Of a DNA stretch of 64,000 bases, positions 1 through 9,233 are shown piece by piece. The position numbers and the translations under genes are program-made. The notes beneath the pieces are model-generated. The model saw nothing but the letters and a program-made list of their open reading frames with translations. It searched no databases and had not been told where the DNA came from. Every line of letters begins with the position of its first letter. The first letter of the stretch is position 1. The DNA is taken from NCBI GenBank assembly GCA_964352025.1, contig CAYGPZ010000001.1, positions 629,864 to 693,863 of the forward strand. The letters are read 5' to 3'. The stretch comes from Hirschia sp964352025. Lineage in GTDB: Bacteria; Pseudomonadota; Alphaproteobacteria; Caulobacterales; Hyphomonadaceae.

Positions 1-1778
1 GAGCCATCCATTTCGCGTGTGCCGGTGAAAGCTTCAAGGGCATCTGGCCAAGGTCTGGAAGCCCCCATTTCCATCATCGCATTGAATTTAGTCCCGACTT
101 CTTTGTTGTTATAAATGGAACAGCGATGCAGTGGACCTTCCCAGCCAGACATATCACAGGCAGCTTTGTGGAATTGGAACTGCATCACGAAGGATAGGAA
201 ATAGCGAAGATAGGGTGTGTTCCCCGGAATGTGATATTTTGCGCCAGGGTCAAACGCATCTGCGGCGCGATCTGCCGGCGGCGTAATACCTTGATATTGC
301 TGACGAAGTGATACCCACGCTTCATTGTATTCTTCGGGAGGTGTTTCACCACGAAAAACCTGCCAACGCCATTTATCGACCATTAGTCCAAACGGTAGGA
401 AAGCAATCTTGTCTAATGCTTGGTTCATCAACAATCCGGTGTCCGCTGATGCATCAGGAATTTCAGATTCATCAATGAGGTCGATATCTTTGAGGTATGA
501 TGGCGTTATGGATAGGGCTAGGAAGTCGCCTATGGCTTCATGGAACCCATCATGCGCCCCCGTTTGGTGCAAGGGTGATTGCTCCTTGTAGGCGCGTTGA
601 TAATAATTATGCCCAAGCTCGTGATGCACGGTCTGGAAATCTTCAGCGGTGACCTGTGTACACATTTTTATACGTACATCATCCTTGTTATCCAGATTCC
701 AAGCGGACGCATGACAAACGACCTCTCGATCTCGTGGGCGTGTGATCATAGAGCGTTCCCAGAACGTCTCTGGTAACGGATCTAGACCCAGAGAGGTAAA
801 GAAGGCTTCTGCCGTTTCCACCATTTTTAGAGGTGTATAGCCGTTTTCAACGAGCTTACTTGTTATGTCGTAAGAAGGGCCTGATGATTTTGGTCCGACC
901 AATTCATAAATATTGGACCATTGCTGTCCCCACATATTTCCTAAAAGGTCAGCGCGGATATGGCCATTGGCAGGCTGAATATCATCGCCATATTGGGCAT
1001 TTAAGTCAGCGCGAACTTTACAGTGTAGTTGGTCATATAGCGGCTCAACCTGAGTCCATAATCGTTCAACTTCTTTTTCCATATCAGCAGATGGCATGTC
1101 ATAATTGGATAGCCACATATCGGCGGTATCGGAGAAACCTAATTCACGCGCACCTTCGTTGGCGATTTCTACCATGCGCGCATATTCGCTTTTCATCGGC
1201 TTGGATATTTCGCGCCATCCTGCCCATACTTTTGCGAGCTCGTCGGGATTACGGCTAGTCGCAATAATGTTGGAAAGCTGGGTGAGATTGAGTGTTTCAC
1301 CCTTGTATTCAAATGTTCCAGTTGAATAAGTGCTATCAAGTCCGGTCGTGATTTTTGCTAGCTCAGCGGCAGCACCTTCGGTTGATGGTGCAGGGATTGT
1401 TATACCGGCTTTTAAAATCGACATTTTGCGGGCTAGGTCGGCGGGCAAATCCAGTTTTTCATATACCTTCGTCGCATTGGCGAGACGCACAGCCGCTTGC
1501 GTAAATTCAGCACCAACTTTGGAGACCAACCAGTTAGAGTCATAATTTATGTTGGTTGCCTGTAGCCAGTAAACATGGCTCGCATATTCGCTAAGCTCAG
1601 ATAGCTCTTTTTCAGCCGCCAGTATAAATGCTTCTGCATCAGCAATCGTGGGCTCTTGAGTGTCTGTTTCTGCGGCAGTTTCAATCGCGGGTGTCTCTTC
1701 AACAATTTGCCATGGCATTTGCGTAGACGAGCAAGATGTAATGAAGAGTGCAGCGCTTCCAAGAAGTAGTTTTTTCAT
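1..1778 (-). CDS. M2-family (ACE-like) zinc peptidyl-dipeptidase lipoprotein, 3' end outside window
   Basis: Translation of the reverse strand from the ATG at 1776-1778 stays open to the window edge (592 codons), so the C-terminus is missing. The N-terminus is a lipoprotein signal: a short basic start, a hydrophobic stretch and a lipobox-like TSCSS. The zinc motif HHELGH (HExxH) is followed about 24 residues later by a helix with HEAIGD, the glutamate ligand region typical of peptidase family M2 (angiotensin-converting enzyme and bacterial homologues). Such enzymes release C-terminal dipeptides from peptides. The protein probably sits on the outer membrane facing the periplasm and serves peptide scavenging; substrate and location are inferred. 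It is transcribed away from the DUF1993 gene at 1979. Missing sequence is likely short, since family members are about 600 residues or slightly longer. Confidence 0.9.
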   Translation of the reverse strand, partial: MKKLLLGSAALFITSCSSTQMPWQIVEETPAIETAAETDTQEPTIADAEAFILAAEKELSELSEYASHVYWLQATNINYDSNWLVSKVGAEFTQAAVRLANATKVYEKLDLPADLARKMSILKAGITIPAPSTEGAAAELAKITTGLDSTYSTGTFEYKGETLNLTQLSNIIATSRNPDELAKVWAGWREISKPMKSEYARMVEIANEGARELGFSDTADMWLSNYDMPSADMEKEVERLWTQVEPLYDQLHCKVRADLNAQYGDDIQPANGHIRADLLGNMWGQQWSNIYELVGPKSSGPSYDITSKLVENGYTPLKMVETAEAFFTSLGLDPLPETFWERSMITRPRDREVVCHASAWNLDNKDDVRIKMCTQVTAEDFQTVHHELGHNYYQRAYKEQSPLHQTGAHDGFHEAIGDFLALSITPSYLKDIDLIDESEIPDASADTGLLMNQALDKIAFLPFGLMVDKWRWQVFRGETPPEEYNEAWVSLRQQYQGITPPADRAADAFDPGAKYHIPGNTPYLRYFLSFVMQFQFHKAACDMSGWEGPLHRCSIYNNKEVGTKFNAMMEMGASRPWPDALEAFTGTREMDG

Positions 1779-1978
1779 AAAAATTATCCCGTCAAAACCG
1801 GATTGAATAGCTGATTGATAGGAAAAACCTTTGTTCCTTAACGGTCAATAGGTTTTGCAAGATAGGCGTATACAAATTTAAATTGAAAAATACTTGAAAC
1901 AGTCAATTGAAGGGGCATCTATAGAAGAATGAAAAATTGACGACATAATCAATTCAACCTGTATAGAGGGAAACACCC

Positions 1979-2500
1979 ATGAGCCTTTCACTTTCTGAAA
2001 CTTTCAAAGGGACTGCCAATCAAATTCTGATAGCCATGTCTGGATATCTTTCGAAGGCCGCAGCTCATGCTGAAGAAAAGGGCATTGATGAAAGCGTTTT
2101 TCTGAACGCACGTCACTATCCGGATATGTTTCCTATGATCAAGCAGGTACAAATCGCGACAGATTTCACCACACGTGGCGCAGCGCGTTTATCCGGACAA
2201 GAATTACCAAGTTTCCCTGATACTGAAACAAGCTTTGCAGAATTAATCGCACGTATTGAAAAGGCGATAGAGTTTGTGAATGCGTCATCTGATGAAGCCA
2301 TAAATGCGAGCGAAGAGACAGTGTTTCAATTGCCAGCGGGCAAAGATGTGACCATGCCACTTACCGGCAAGGCCTATGTCACCACTTACATTATTCCTAA
2401 TCTGATTTTTCACTCATCTACAGCTTACGGAATTCTACGTTCGCAAGGCGTTGTTCTTGGAAAGCGTGATTTCTTAATGCCAGCAGGTTTTAAGCTTTAA
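1979..2500 (+). CDS. DUF1993 family protein
   Basis: This 173-residue cytoplasmic protein has no signal peptide. It starts MSLSLSETF and ends with FLMPAGFKL, and it has the PLTGKAYVTTYIIPNLIFH segment typical of DUF1993 proteins. These are small helical proteins with a DinB-like appearance whose biochemical function is unknown. The start is supported by a GAGGGA ribosome-binding sequence eight or nine bases before the ATG. The gene is monocistronic: it diverges from the M2 peptidase gene (200-base spacer) and converges on purL, with a hairpin at 2527-2554 between them. The family assignment rests on whole-length resemblance, not on catalytic residues. Confidence 0.8.
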   Translation: MSLSLSETFKGTANQILIAMSGYLSKAAAHAEEKGIDESVFLNARHYPDMFPMIKQVQIATDFTTRGAARLSGQELPSFPDTETSFAELIARIEKAIEFVNASSDEAINASEETVFQLPAGKDVTMPLTGKAYVTTYIIPNLIFHSSTAYGILRSQGVVLGKRDFLMPAGFKL

Positions 2501-2526
2501 AATAAATGAGTTGAACTTGTTGAGAA

Positions 2527-2554
2527 GGCAGTGTCTGAGTTTTTAGACGCTGCC
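2527..2554 (+). terminator. hairpin between DUF1993 gene and purL
   Basis: Arms GGCAGTGTCT and AGACGCTGCC pair over ten positions with one G-U pair around an eight-base loop. It lies 26 bases after the DUF1993 stop and 60 bases beyond the purL stop. There is no strong T-run on either side, so termination by this hairpin is only plausible. Confidence 0.4.
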
Positions 2555-2613
2555 TCCATTGAAATAATAGATCATATTCTAAGCCATAATACCCAAGTGC
2601 ATGGGGTGAAAAT

Positions 2614-4884
2614 CTAGCTAATTTCACTCATATACTCCGGCATCCAACCTTCATGAGCCGCACGGAGGTCAGCCAGAGTCACTGACTGATCGCCAAGCTG
2701 CACACTATCGCCGCCAAACTGACCGATAGGCGTAAGCGGAATATCAGCGCTGAGTGCTGCGGCCATAACATCGGCGACATTGCCCGGTGAAATAGCTAGT
2801 AGGTAACGTCCTTGGTCTTCACCAAAATAGTGCGCCAACAGATCAGCATCATCATCTAGCATCGCGTTATTCAGCGCGACACCGACACCAGAACCTAGCC
2901 CCATTTCAGCGGCTGCACATGCTAGCCCACCATCAGACACATCATGACATGAAGTCACAAGTTTGCCTTGGATTATGGAGCGCACAAAATCACCACGACG
3001 TTTTTCAGTCGCTAGATCAACGGGCGGCGAAGGGCCTTCTTCACGGCCAACGACTTCGCGCAAATACAAACTAGCATTCAAGTGTGTGCCTGTATCACCA
3101 ACAAGCATCAACACATCGCCACTGCGTGCTTTTGAAGCTGTTGTAGTTAGGGCGACGTCTTTTACTAGACCAATACCACCACACACTGGCGTAGGTGGAA
3201 TGGCGATACCATCGGTTTGGTTGTTCAGCGACACGTTTCCTGACACCACAGGGAAATCGAGCTCTTTACAAGCCTGTGCCATGCCTTCAATTGCTTTTAC
3301 GATATAGCCCATAGTGTCTGGCTTGTTCGGGCTTCCAAAATTCAGATTGTTGGTAATCGCAATTGGCTCTGCACCAACTGAAGACAGGTTTCTGTAAGCT
3401 TCAGCAACGGCTTGTTTTCCACCTTCAAACGGATCGGCGGCAACATATTGCGGGTTACAGTCAGAACAAATCGCCAGCGCTTTATCAGTGCCATGGACGC
3501 GAACAAGGGCTGCGTCACCACCGGATTCAGAGGAGTCGACTGTGTCGCCCATAACGTGGCGGTCATATTGTTCCCAGATCCAACGCTTAGACGCCATGTT
3601 TGGCAAAGCAAGCATGGTTTTGAGTGTATCTGCATAATTGGCGGGTGTTGGGATGTCTTCACGTGCAACAGGTTTTGCAGCTGGAGGTTCATTCCAAGGT
3701 AGGTCGTATTTTGGTGCATCTTCAGCTAATGGCGGCACAGGGATGTCACAAACGATTTTGCCAAACTGTTTTAGTACAAAGCGGCCAGTATCTGTTGTTT
3801 GGCCGATGACTTCTGCATCAAGATCCCATTTGTCAAAGATTGTCTTGGCGACATCTTCTTGACCAGGCTTGATGATCATCAACATACGTTCTTGAGATTC
3901 AGATAGCATGATCTCAAACGCTGTCATGCCTGTCTCTCTTTGTGGAACAGCATCAAGATCCATTTCGATACCGATGCCACCCTTATCCGCAATCTCTACA
4001 GCAGAGGAGGTGAGGCCAGCAGCTCCCATATCCTGAATAGATTCGATTGCGTCAGTTGCCATCAATTCAAGGCAGGCTTCAATAAGCAGCTTTTCAGTAA
4101 ATGGGGCACCAACCTGAACTGTTGGGCGTTTCTCTTCATCACCTTCTGCAAATTCAGCAGATGACATTGATGCACCACCAATTCCATCGCGACCTGTCTT
4201 GGCACCAACATACATAACCGAACGACCGGGTACGGCACCTTTGGCGTAGAAGATCTTGTCTTGGTCAGCCAAGCCCACTGCCATCGCGTTAACAAGGATA
4301 TTGCCGTTATAGCCTTTGTGAAATTGTGTTTCACCAGCCACTGTTGGAACACCGACACAGTTTCCATATCCACCAATACCAGCGACGACACCTTCAACAA
4401 GTGAGCGTGTTTTTGGGTGGCTTGGTTCACCAAAACGTAGGGCGTTTACGAGGGCAACTGGGCGGGCACCCATTGTGAATACATCACGGAGTATGCCTCC
4501 GACACCTGTCGCGGCACCTTGATAGGGTTCAATATAGGACGGGTGATTGTGGCTTTCCATTTTGAAAATACAGGCTTGACCATCATCAATATCGACCACA
4601 CCAGCATTTTCACCCGGCCCTTGAATTACGCGCGGGCCTTTGGTTGGGAATTTGGCTAAGTGCATACGAGATGATTTATAAGAGCAGTGCTCTGACCACA
4701 TTTCACCGATGACACCAAGCTCTACGCGATTAGGTGCGCGGCCTAAGCCTTCTAGCAGAACTTTGTATTCTTCTGCATTTACGCCGCGTTCTTTAGCATC
4801 CTGCTCGTTCTGAATAGCCAGCATGGCATCCAGAATCATATCTTTGGTTTCTTGGCTAAGGTCTTTTGGTGCAATTACAGTCAT
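2614..4884 (-). CDS. purL: phosphoribosylformylglycinamidine synthase subunit PurL
   Basis: This 756-residue protein is the small PurL type. It converts FGAR, ATP and ammonia to FGAM in step 4 of de novo purine synthesis, and it needs separate PurQ (glutaminase) and PurS subunits, both encoded just upstream. Motifs seen are the GEMWSEHCSYKSS block near residue 60, the GPGENAGVVDIDDG nucleotide region, ESHNHPSYIEPYQGAATGVG around residue 110, and the second AIRS-like half with SSVGAEPIAITNNLNFGSP and CHDVSDGGLA. Length matches the family. It is the last gene of the leftward purC-purS-purQ-(SUKH-like)-purL group. The start is conventional, although the ribosome-binding site is weak (GCGGA). Confidence 0.97.
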   Translation of the reverse strand: MTVIAPKDLSQETKDMILDAMLAIQNEQDAKERGVNAEEYKVLLEGLGRAPNRVELGVIGEMWSEHCSYKSSRMHLAKFPTKGPRVIQGPGENAGVVDIDDGQACIFKMESHNHPSYIEPYQGAATGVGGILRDVFTMGARPVALVNALRFGEPSHPKTRSLVEGVVAGIGGYGNCVGVPTVAGETQFHKGYNGNILVNAMAVGLADQDKIFYAKGAVPGRSVMYVGAKTGRDGIGGASMSSAEFAEGDEEKRPTVQVGAPFTEKLLIEACLELMATDAIESIQDMGAAGLTSSAVEIADKGGIGIEMDLDAVPQRETGMTAFEIMLSESQERMLMIIKPGQEDVAKTIFDKWDLDAEVIGQTTDTGRFVLKQFGKIVCDIPVPPLAEDAPKYDLPWNEPPAAKPVAREDIPTPANYADTLKTMLALPNMASKRWIWEQYDRHVMGDTVDSSESGGDAALVRVHGTDKALAICSDCNPQYVAADPFEGGKQAVAEAYRNLSSVGAEPIAITNNLNFGSPNKPDTMGYIVKAIEGMAQACKELDFPVVSGNVSLNNQTDGIAIPPTPVCGGIGLVKDVALTTTASKARSGDVLMLVGDTGTHLNASLYLREVVGREEGPSPPVDLATEKRRGDFVRSIIQGKLVTSCHDVSDGGLACAAAEMGLGSGVGVALNNAMLDDDADLLAHYFGEDQGRYLLAISPGNVADVMAAALSADIPLTPIGQFGGDSVQLGDQSVTLADLRAAHEGWMPEYMSEIS

Positions 4885-4962
4885 TCGTTTGTCCGCTGCG
4901 TTGATCTACGCAAAAAGTGTTGTCATGCCCCGAAAATAGGGCGGTTTATTGTGATATTGGTT

Positions 4963-5571
4963 TTACTCAACCAATCGAATTTCTATTTCGCCGCCTTCGG
5001 GCATGTCTCTGATTTGGGCTGCTAGGTCAGTGTAAAAGCCGATAACTTCCGTGATTGGCATAGCAGCCATATTATCTACTTCTTCTTTCCCGCCGCCTAC
5101 GAAAGGCATCTTAGGAAAGAGGCGATGCCCCAATGGAAGTGCGCCGTGTACATCTTGCCAGTCATGGCATAAACGCCAGCCTGTCATGCGTGAATATTCT
5201 TTGAGAATGCGGGCAGCCCATCCTTCAAGATCTTGTGCAACGCGGACAAATTTACCCGTTTCCAGATTCATCTGCAGAATGCCTTGGTTGGACGTAAAAA
5301 ACGGAAATCCAATTGCATCGACCGCAAAGGCAGGACCGACACCGCCAGTTTTAGGGTATAGGCGTGTCCACTCTTCGATGGCTGGATGATTGAGGCCAGG
5401 AAGGTTTAGCAGGCTTTCATCGGAAAATACCCAAAGTGCATTTTCTAATGCCAAAAAACCATTATGTTTTCTTAGCAGGCTTTGCAGGTCAGCGTCATTA
5501 ATTTGGTCAGCATTCGTTTGCGGTCCAAGTGGAGGTGTGGATATTGATAAAAGCTCGTCTAACGCAGACAT
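4963..5571 (-). CDS. SMI1/KNR4 (SUKH)-like or Tdi1-type immunity-fold protein inside pur operon
   Basis: This 202-residue soluble protein lies between purQ and purL in the same direction, 60 and 78 bases from its neighbours. The N-terminal half reads like an SMI1/KNR4 or GAD/Tdi1-type fold (RKHNGFLALENALWVFS, then a TGGVGPAFAVDAIGFPFF segment). The C-terminal part (LKEYSRMTGWRLCHDWQ, PFVGGG) resembles the Tdi1 immunity C-terminal domain. Proteins with this fold often neutralise toxins, but they are also used as housekeeping binding modules. There is no toxin gene beside it, so an immunity role is not supported here. An AAAGGGA ribosome-binding sequence precedes the ATG. I am moderately sure of the fold and unsure of the role. 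Confidence 0.5.
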   Translation of the reverse strand: MSALDELLSISTPPLGPQTNADQINDADLQSLLRKHNGFLALENALWVFSDESLLNLPGLNHPAIEEWTRLYPKTGGVGPAFAVDAIGFPFFTSNQGILQMNLETGKFVRVAQDLEGWAARILKEYSRMTGWRLCHDWQDVHGALPLGHRLFPKMPFVGGGKEEVDNMAAMPITEVIGFYTDLAAQIRDMPEGGEIEIRLVE

Positions 5572-5631
5572 AATGACGTCCCTTTGGGCGAAATTGGATT
5601 AAACTGAAAGCAATATACAAATCGAATATGA

Positions 5632-6306
5632 CTATGCGCTGACTGTTAGTGATTGAACGAGGCTGTTGAACATTGCTGCTCCGTCTGATCCGCCTTCGTG
5701 ACCGCCAATGGCGCGCTCTGGGTGAGGCATCATACCAAGGACACGGCCATTTTCTGATGTGATGCCTGCAATATCACGTGCAGAACCATTTGGGTTGCCA
5801 GCATATTTGAATGGCACACGACCGTCGCCTTCAAGCATATCTAGCGTTTTGTCATCCGCGAAATAATTTCCATCATGGTGAGCGACCGGAATGAGTATTT
5901 CTTGCTTCGCTTTATAGGCATTCGTGAAGCTGGTATTCGCATTTTCAACAATGAGAGACTGTTGCTTACATACAAAATGCAGAGATGCGTTGCGCATCAG
6001 TGCACCCGGGAGCAATCCAGTTTCAGTCAAGATTTGAAACCCGTTACAGACACCAAGGATATAACCACCGCGATCTGCATGAGCTTTTAAGGCTGTGATA
6101 ATCGGAGAATTACCAGCCATAGCACCACAGCGTAAGTGGTCTCCATATGAAAAACCGCCGGGGACCATAACAAGATCAATTCCCTCAGGAATAGCGGCAT
6201 CTTTATGCCAGATCATTGTTGGTTCTTGGCCTGAGGCTTGGCGAAGTGCGGTTTGTGCATCACGGTCACAGTTGGAACCGGGAAATACAATAACGGCGGT
6301 TTTCAT
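5632..6306 (-). CDS. purQ: phosphoribosylformylglycinamidine synthase, glutamine amidotransferase subunit PurQ
   Basis: This 224-residue class I glutamine amidotransferase hydrolyses glutamine and channels ammonia to PurL. The catalytic triad is visible: the nucleophile Cys87 in LGVCNGFQ, and His195 and Glu197 in MMPHPERA. The PGGFSYGDHLRCGA oxyanion-side motif around residue 50-62 is also typical. Length is normal for the stand-alone subunit. It follows purS by 45 bases in the leftward operon, which fits the PurLQS complex. Confidence 0.97.
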   Translation of the reverse strand: MKTAVIVFPGSNCDRDAQTALRQASGQEPTMIWHKDAAIPEGIDLVMVPGGFSYGDHLRCGAMAGNSPIITALKAHADRGGYILGVCNGFQILTETGLLPGALMRNASLHFVCKQQSLIVENANTSFTNAYKAKQEILIPVAHHDGNYFADDKTLDMLEGDGRVPFKYAGNPNGSARDIAGITSENGRVLGMMPHPERAIGGHEGGSDGAAMFNSLVQSLTVSA

Positions 6307-6351
6307 ATTGGTCGTAGCCTTCGTTTGAATAAGGAGAAAACTGAGCCAGCT

Positions 6352-6594
6352 TTAAGCTAGCTCAATCTCGTATTTTTCTATGACAGTGTTTGCAAGCAGT
6401 TTTTCACACATGTCTTTCACACGGTCCTGCGCGGTAGAAGCGTCTAGGCCATCTTCAAGTTCAAGTTCGATGACTTTACCAACGCGGACTTCACCAACTT
6501 CATCAAACCCCATGCGGGAAAGTGTGTCGGCAACAGTTTTACCTTGAGGGTCAAGCACGCCTGGTTTCAGGCTCACATGTACACGTGCTTTCAT
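6352..6594 (-). CDS. purS: phosphoribosylformylglycinamidine synthase subunit PurS
   Basis: This 80-residue subunit bridges PurL and PurQ in the FGAM synthase complex. Typical features are the start MKARVHVSLKPGVLDPQG, the VADTLSRMGFDEVGEVRVGKVIELEL core and the C-terminal LLANTVIEKYEIEL. Its ATG directly follows the purC stop codon (TAG-ATG with no gap), so the two are very likely translationally coupled. Confidence 0.96.
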   Translation of the reverse strand: MKARVHVSLKPGVLDPQGKTVADTLSRMGFDEVGEVRVGKVIELELEDGLDASTAQDRVKDMCEKLLANTVIEKYEIELA

Positions 6595-7371
6595 CTATTT
6601 ATCTCCTTTGATGGATACGATGTCAGCGCCACCGGCTCCATTTTCATTTTCTTTGATAATTCCCAAACGACGGGCAACTTCGGAGTAGGCTTCAGTCACC
6701 CCTCCCATATCGCGCCGGAAGCGGTCCTTATCGAGTTTCTCGTTTGTTTCAATATCCCATAGGCGACAAGAGTCAGGACTGATCTCATCGGCAAGGATTG
6801 TCCGGACGGTGTCACCTTCATAGTGACGGCCAAATTCGATTTTAAAGTCGACAAGGCGAATACCTATACCAGCAAAAAGGCCTGCCATGAAATCATTCAC
6901 GCGCAATGCCATTGAGATCATTTCGTCGACTTCCTGAGGCGACGCCCAATTGAACGCACCGATGTGTTCTTCTGTCACAAGAGGATCGCCTAACTCGTCT
7001 TTCTTATAGTAAAATTCTACAAGAGAGCGGGGCAGTTGCGTGCCTTCTTCAAGTCCAAGACGCGTTGAAATCGATCCAGCAGCGACGTTACGTACAACCA
7101 CTTCTAATGGGATAACTTCGACTTTTTTGATCAATTGTTCGCGCATATTGATACGCTTAAGAAAGTGGTTTGGAATACCAATTCCGCCAAGACGAGTAAA
7201 AATCAGCTCGGAGATGCGGTTATTTAAAACGCCTTTTCCATCGAGCACAGCACGTTTTTCAGCGTTGAACGCCGTTGCGTCATCTTTGAAATACTGAATG
7301 AGTGTGCCTGGTTCTGGTCCTTCATAAAGGATCTTCGCTTTACCTTCGTATATTTTCCGGCCGCGCGCCAT
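6595..7371 (-). CDS. purC: phosphoribosylaminoimidazole-succinocarboxamide synthase PurC
   Basis: This 258-residue SAICAR synthase condenses CAIR with aspartate using ATP, in step 8 of purine synthesis (step 7 in some schemes). Visible motifs are the N-terminal KIYEGKAKILYEGPEPG nucleotide loop, the PLEVVVRNVAAGS strand with the typical RNVAAGS signature, LVDFKIEFG, and ILADEISPDSCRLWD with the catalytic DEISPDS. It is the first gene of the leftward purCSQ-x-L group. A 286-base non-coding stretch, probably holding the operon promoter, separates it from the DUF1476 gene transcribed the other way. Confidence 0.97.
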   Translation of the reverse strand: MARGRKIYEGKAKILYEGPEPGTLIQYFKDDATAFNAEKRAVLDGKGVLNNRISELIFTRLGGIGIPNHFLKRINMREQLIKKVEVIPLEVVVRNVAAGSISTRLGLEEGTQLPRSLVEFYYKKDELGDPLVTEEHIGAFNWASPQEVDEMISMALRVNDFMAGLFAGIGIRLVDFKIEFGRHYEGDTVRTILADEISPDSCRLWDIETNEKLDKDRFRRDMGGVTEAYSEVARRLGIIKENENGAGGADIVSIKGDK

Positions 7372-7657
7372 ACGTCTCTTGCTCCTGATAGCTGCCTACA
7401 ACGTGCAGGCGACGTCTCTATGAGAATTCGAATATCCCCATACAGACAAAATTCCATATTGGATAGCTTGTGCAGAGTCGTGCTCTATATCACGCATTTT
7501 TTATTTGAAACGTCTTTTAGAAATGATTTTCAGAGAAAATGAGTGTTTTTAGTCGAATTTCTTGCTTTTATGTCGCGTCAACCACAGCTATTGAGTAGTG
7601 TATCACTGCATAAGCAGTATTATTTTTATTTGCGCTCAAAATATTCGGAGATCCGCA

Positions 7658-7984
7658 ATGACAACATTCGACAAGCGCGAGCAAGCTTTTGAAGCTAAAT
7701 TCGCTCAAGATGAAAGCATGCGCTTTAAAGCGTCAGCACGCCGTAACAAGCTATTGGGTCTTTGGGCGGCAGATTTAATGGGTCTGTCCGGTGATGGAGC
7801 CGATTCTTATGCGAAAGAAGTGATCAAATCTGATTTTGAAGAAGTCGGTGATGACGATGTGTTTCGTAAAGTGCGCGACGATTTAGCTGCAAAAGGCGTA
7901 GATCGCTCTGATGCTCAAATCAAAAAGCAAATGGAAGAGCTTTTAGTCATTGCTAAAACACAATTGATGGAAGAGTCTGAATAG
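7658..7984 (+). CDS. DUF1476 protein, F1-ATPase inhibitor subunit zeta, copy 1
   Basis: This 108-residue protein starts at the ATG at 7658, which has a GGAG site seven bases upstream; the longer reading from 7598 lacks one. The family is the alphaproteobacterial zeta subunit, a natural inhibitor of ATP hydrolysis by F1FO-ATP synthase. The N-terminal FDKREQAFEAKFAQDE inhibitory segment and the RRNKLLGLWAADLMGLSG core match the canonical form. The C-terminal half is a helical bundle with many acidic residues. It converges with a thioredoxin-like gene across a strong bidirectional terminator. A second, diverged copy lies at 8825. Confidence 0.9.
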   Translation: MTTFDKREQAFEAKFAQDESMRFKASARRNKLLGLWAADLMGLSGDGADSYAKEVIKSDFEEVGDDDVFRKVRDDLAAKGVDRSDAQIKKQMEELLVIAKTQLMEESE

Positions 7985-8008
7985 AGACTTTTCTATATAT
8001 TGAATAAA

Positions 8009-8048
8009 AATAACCCCACCTGATTTGTATCGGGTGGGGTTATTTTTT
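8009..8048. terminator. bidirectional intrinsic terminator
   Basis: A perfect 12-base hairpin (AATAACCCCACC with GGTGGGGTTATT, 8009-8020 and 8033-8044) is followed on the + strand by T-rich TATTTTTTAA and on the - strand by TTTTTATT. It separates the convergent zeta-subunit and thioredoxin-like genes and can serve both. Confidence 0.9.
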
Positions 8049-8059
8049 AAGGATATAGA

Positions 8060-8506
8060 TTAAGCGGCGGCTTCTGCGATCTTTGCAGTGATTTGAGCTG
8101 CTGAATCTTTCTTCGTTGCAACATCCACAATCTGGTTTGAAGCTGCATCGAAGAGAATAACTAGTCCGGTTTTTGGTTTGCCTTTTAGATACTCTTTTAG
8201 CTCAGCTTCCATTCCAAGGTCGGCGGCTTGAGTCCAAAAGCGGTCTTTGTCTTTGTCCGTGTAATCAATCTTAGCAAATGAGACGTTTTCTAGTTCATTG
8301 CCAGCTTTAGCTTCTTGTAGTTTTGGTTCGATGGCTTTGCATGCGCCACACCATTCTGCATCAAGTTTAACAACTTTGATTACTGATGCTTCAGTTTTGT
8401 CTGTTTCGACAGCTGCCGCTTTAGGTTTGTCACCAGCAAGTGCGGCAGGAGAAATGACAATGGAAGAGATTCCAATTGCTGCGGCTAATATAATTTTCTT
8501 TTTCAT
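8060..8506 (-). CDS. exported thioredoxin-like protein, copy 1
   Basis: This 148-residue protein has an N-terminal signal peptide (MKKK, hydrophobic stretch, ISPAALAGD cleavage region). The thioredoxin fold has active site WCGAC at Cys53 and Cys56, so a periplasmic disulfide exchange or reductase role is likely. The ATG at 8506 is preferred because GGAGG lies 11 bases upstream; the earlier TTG is itself part of that site. The fold is shorter and more charged than DsbA. Partner and electron donor are unknown. A paralogue with the same context lies at 9234-9716. Confidence 0.85.
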   Translation of the reverse strand: MKKKIILAAAIGISSIVISPAALAGDKPKAAAVETDKTEASVIKVVKLDAEWCGACKAIEPKLQEAKAGNELENVSFAKIDYTDKDKDRFWTQAADLGMEAELKEYLKGKPKTGLVILFDAASNQIVDVATKKDSAAQITAKIAEAAA

Positions 8507-8824
8507 AAAAAGAATGACCTCCAAAGGATGGCGTGATTGTCAAAATCAAATTGTTTGAATTTGAAGCGCTATTTTGCTGTTGTAATACGATAACCAGTAA
8601 AGGTACTCGCATTATGCCTCACATTAGATCAATTATGTGTGAGAATGGCACAAAACGGGCGTAAGAGCCTGTTTTATGGTTAATGTATCGTATTGATGTC
8701 GCAGGCAAAATTATTGTTTCTTCACACGAGGTCTAAATTTTATTGCGCTATATATTAATCATCGAGCCATCCAAGAAAGAGATGGCGGATCCATTACTAT
8801 GTAGCCATCGAGGGAGACCACCGA
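8507..8824. other. 318-base intergenic stretch between the two duplicated modules
   Basis: This region holds divergent upstream sequences for the thioredoxin-like gene (left) and the second DUF1476 gene (right). A small hairpin, GCCATC with GATGGC at 8766-8786, lies in the untranslated leader of the second DUF1476 gene. No open frame with a ribosome-binding site was found. Confidence 0.5.
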
Positions 8825-9136
8825 ATGAAGCAATTACAAGCACGTGCTCGCGCTGAAGAAGCTGTATACGCAAACAAGCAAACAACAGAATTTCTTGTTC
8901 AAGCTCGCGGCCTTCGCCTGCTTGGAGAGTGGGCCGCCATAGAATTAATGGGCTCAGGCGCTCCGGGTGTTCAAACTTACGCTGAAGCACTTGTTCGTTC
9001 TGGCGTTGCTGGTTCTGATGCCTTTAAAACAGTTGAAGATGATCTTCGTCTTGCTGGCCGTGACGCCCAAAGCAGTGAAGTACCTTCCCGCTTTCAAGAA
9101 TATCTAGCTGAAGCACGCCGCGAAGCGGGCGTTTAG
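8825..9136 (+). CDS. DUF1476 protein, diverged zeta-subunit paralogue, copy 2
   Basis: This 103-residue protein keeps the family core (FLVQARGLRLLGEWAAIELMGSG, matching RRNKLLGLWAADLMGLSG of copy 1) and the acidic helical C-terminus. It lacks the N-terminal FxKREQAFE inhibitory motif, replaced by MKQLQARARAEEAVYANKQ. The ATG has GGGAGA eight bases upstream. It may be a specialised or non-inhibitory zeta variant; that is inference. It converges with the second thioredoxin-like gene, repeating the order of copy 1. Confidence 0.82.
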   Translation: MKQLQARARAEEAVYANKQTTEFLVQARGLRLLGEWAAIELMGSGAPGVQTYAEALVRSGVAGSDAFKTVEDDLRLAGRDAQSSEVPSRFQEYLAEARREAGV

Positions 9137-9233
9137 TCGAAATAAAACTCTGGCAAAAGAGTTTGGGTATTGTTCATTAAACAATGCCGACTTTAAGCGA
9201 GACAAAAGGTCAGGTTCGTCTCTCTCTTTGCGT

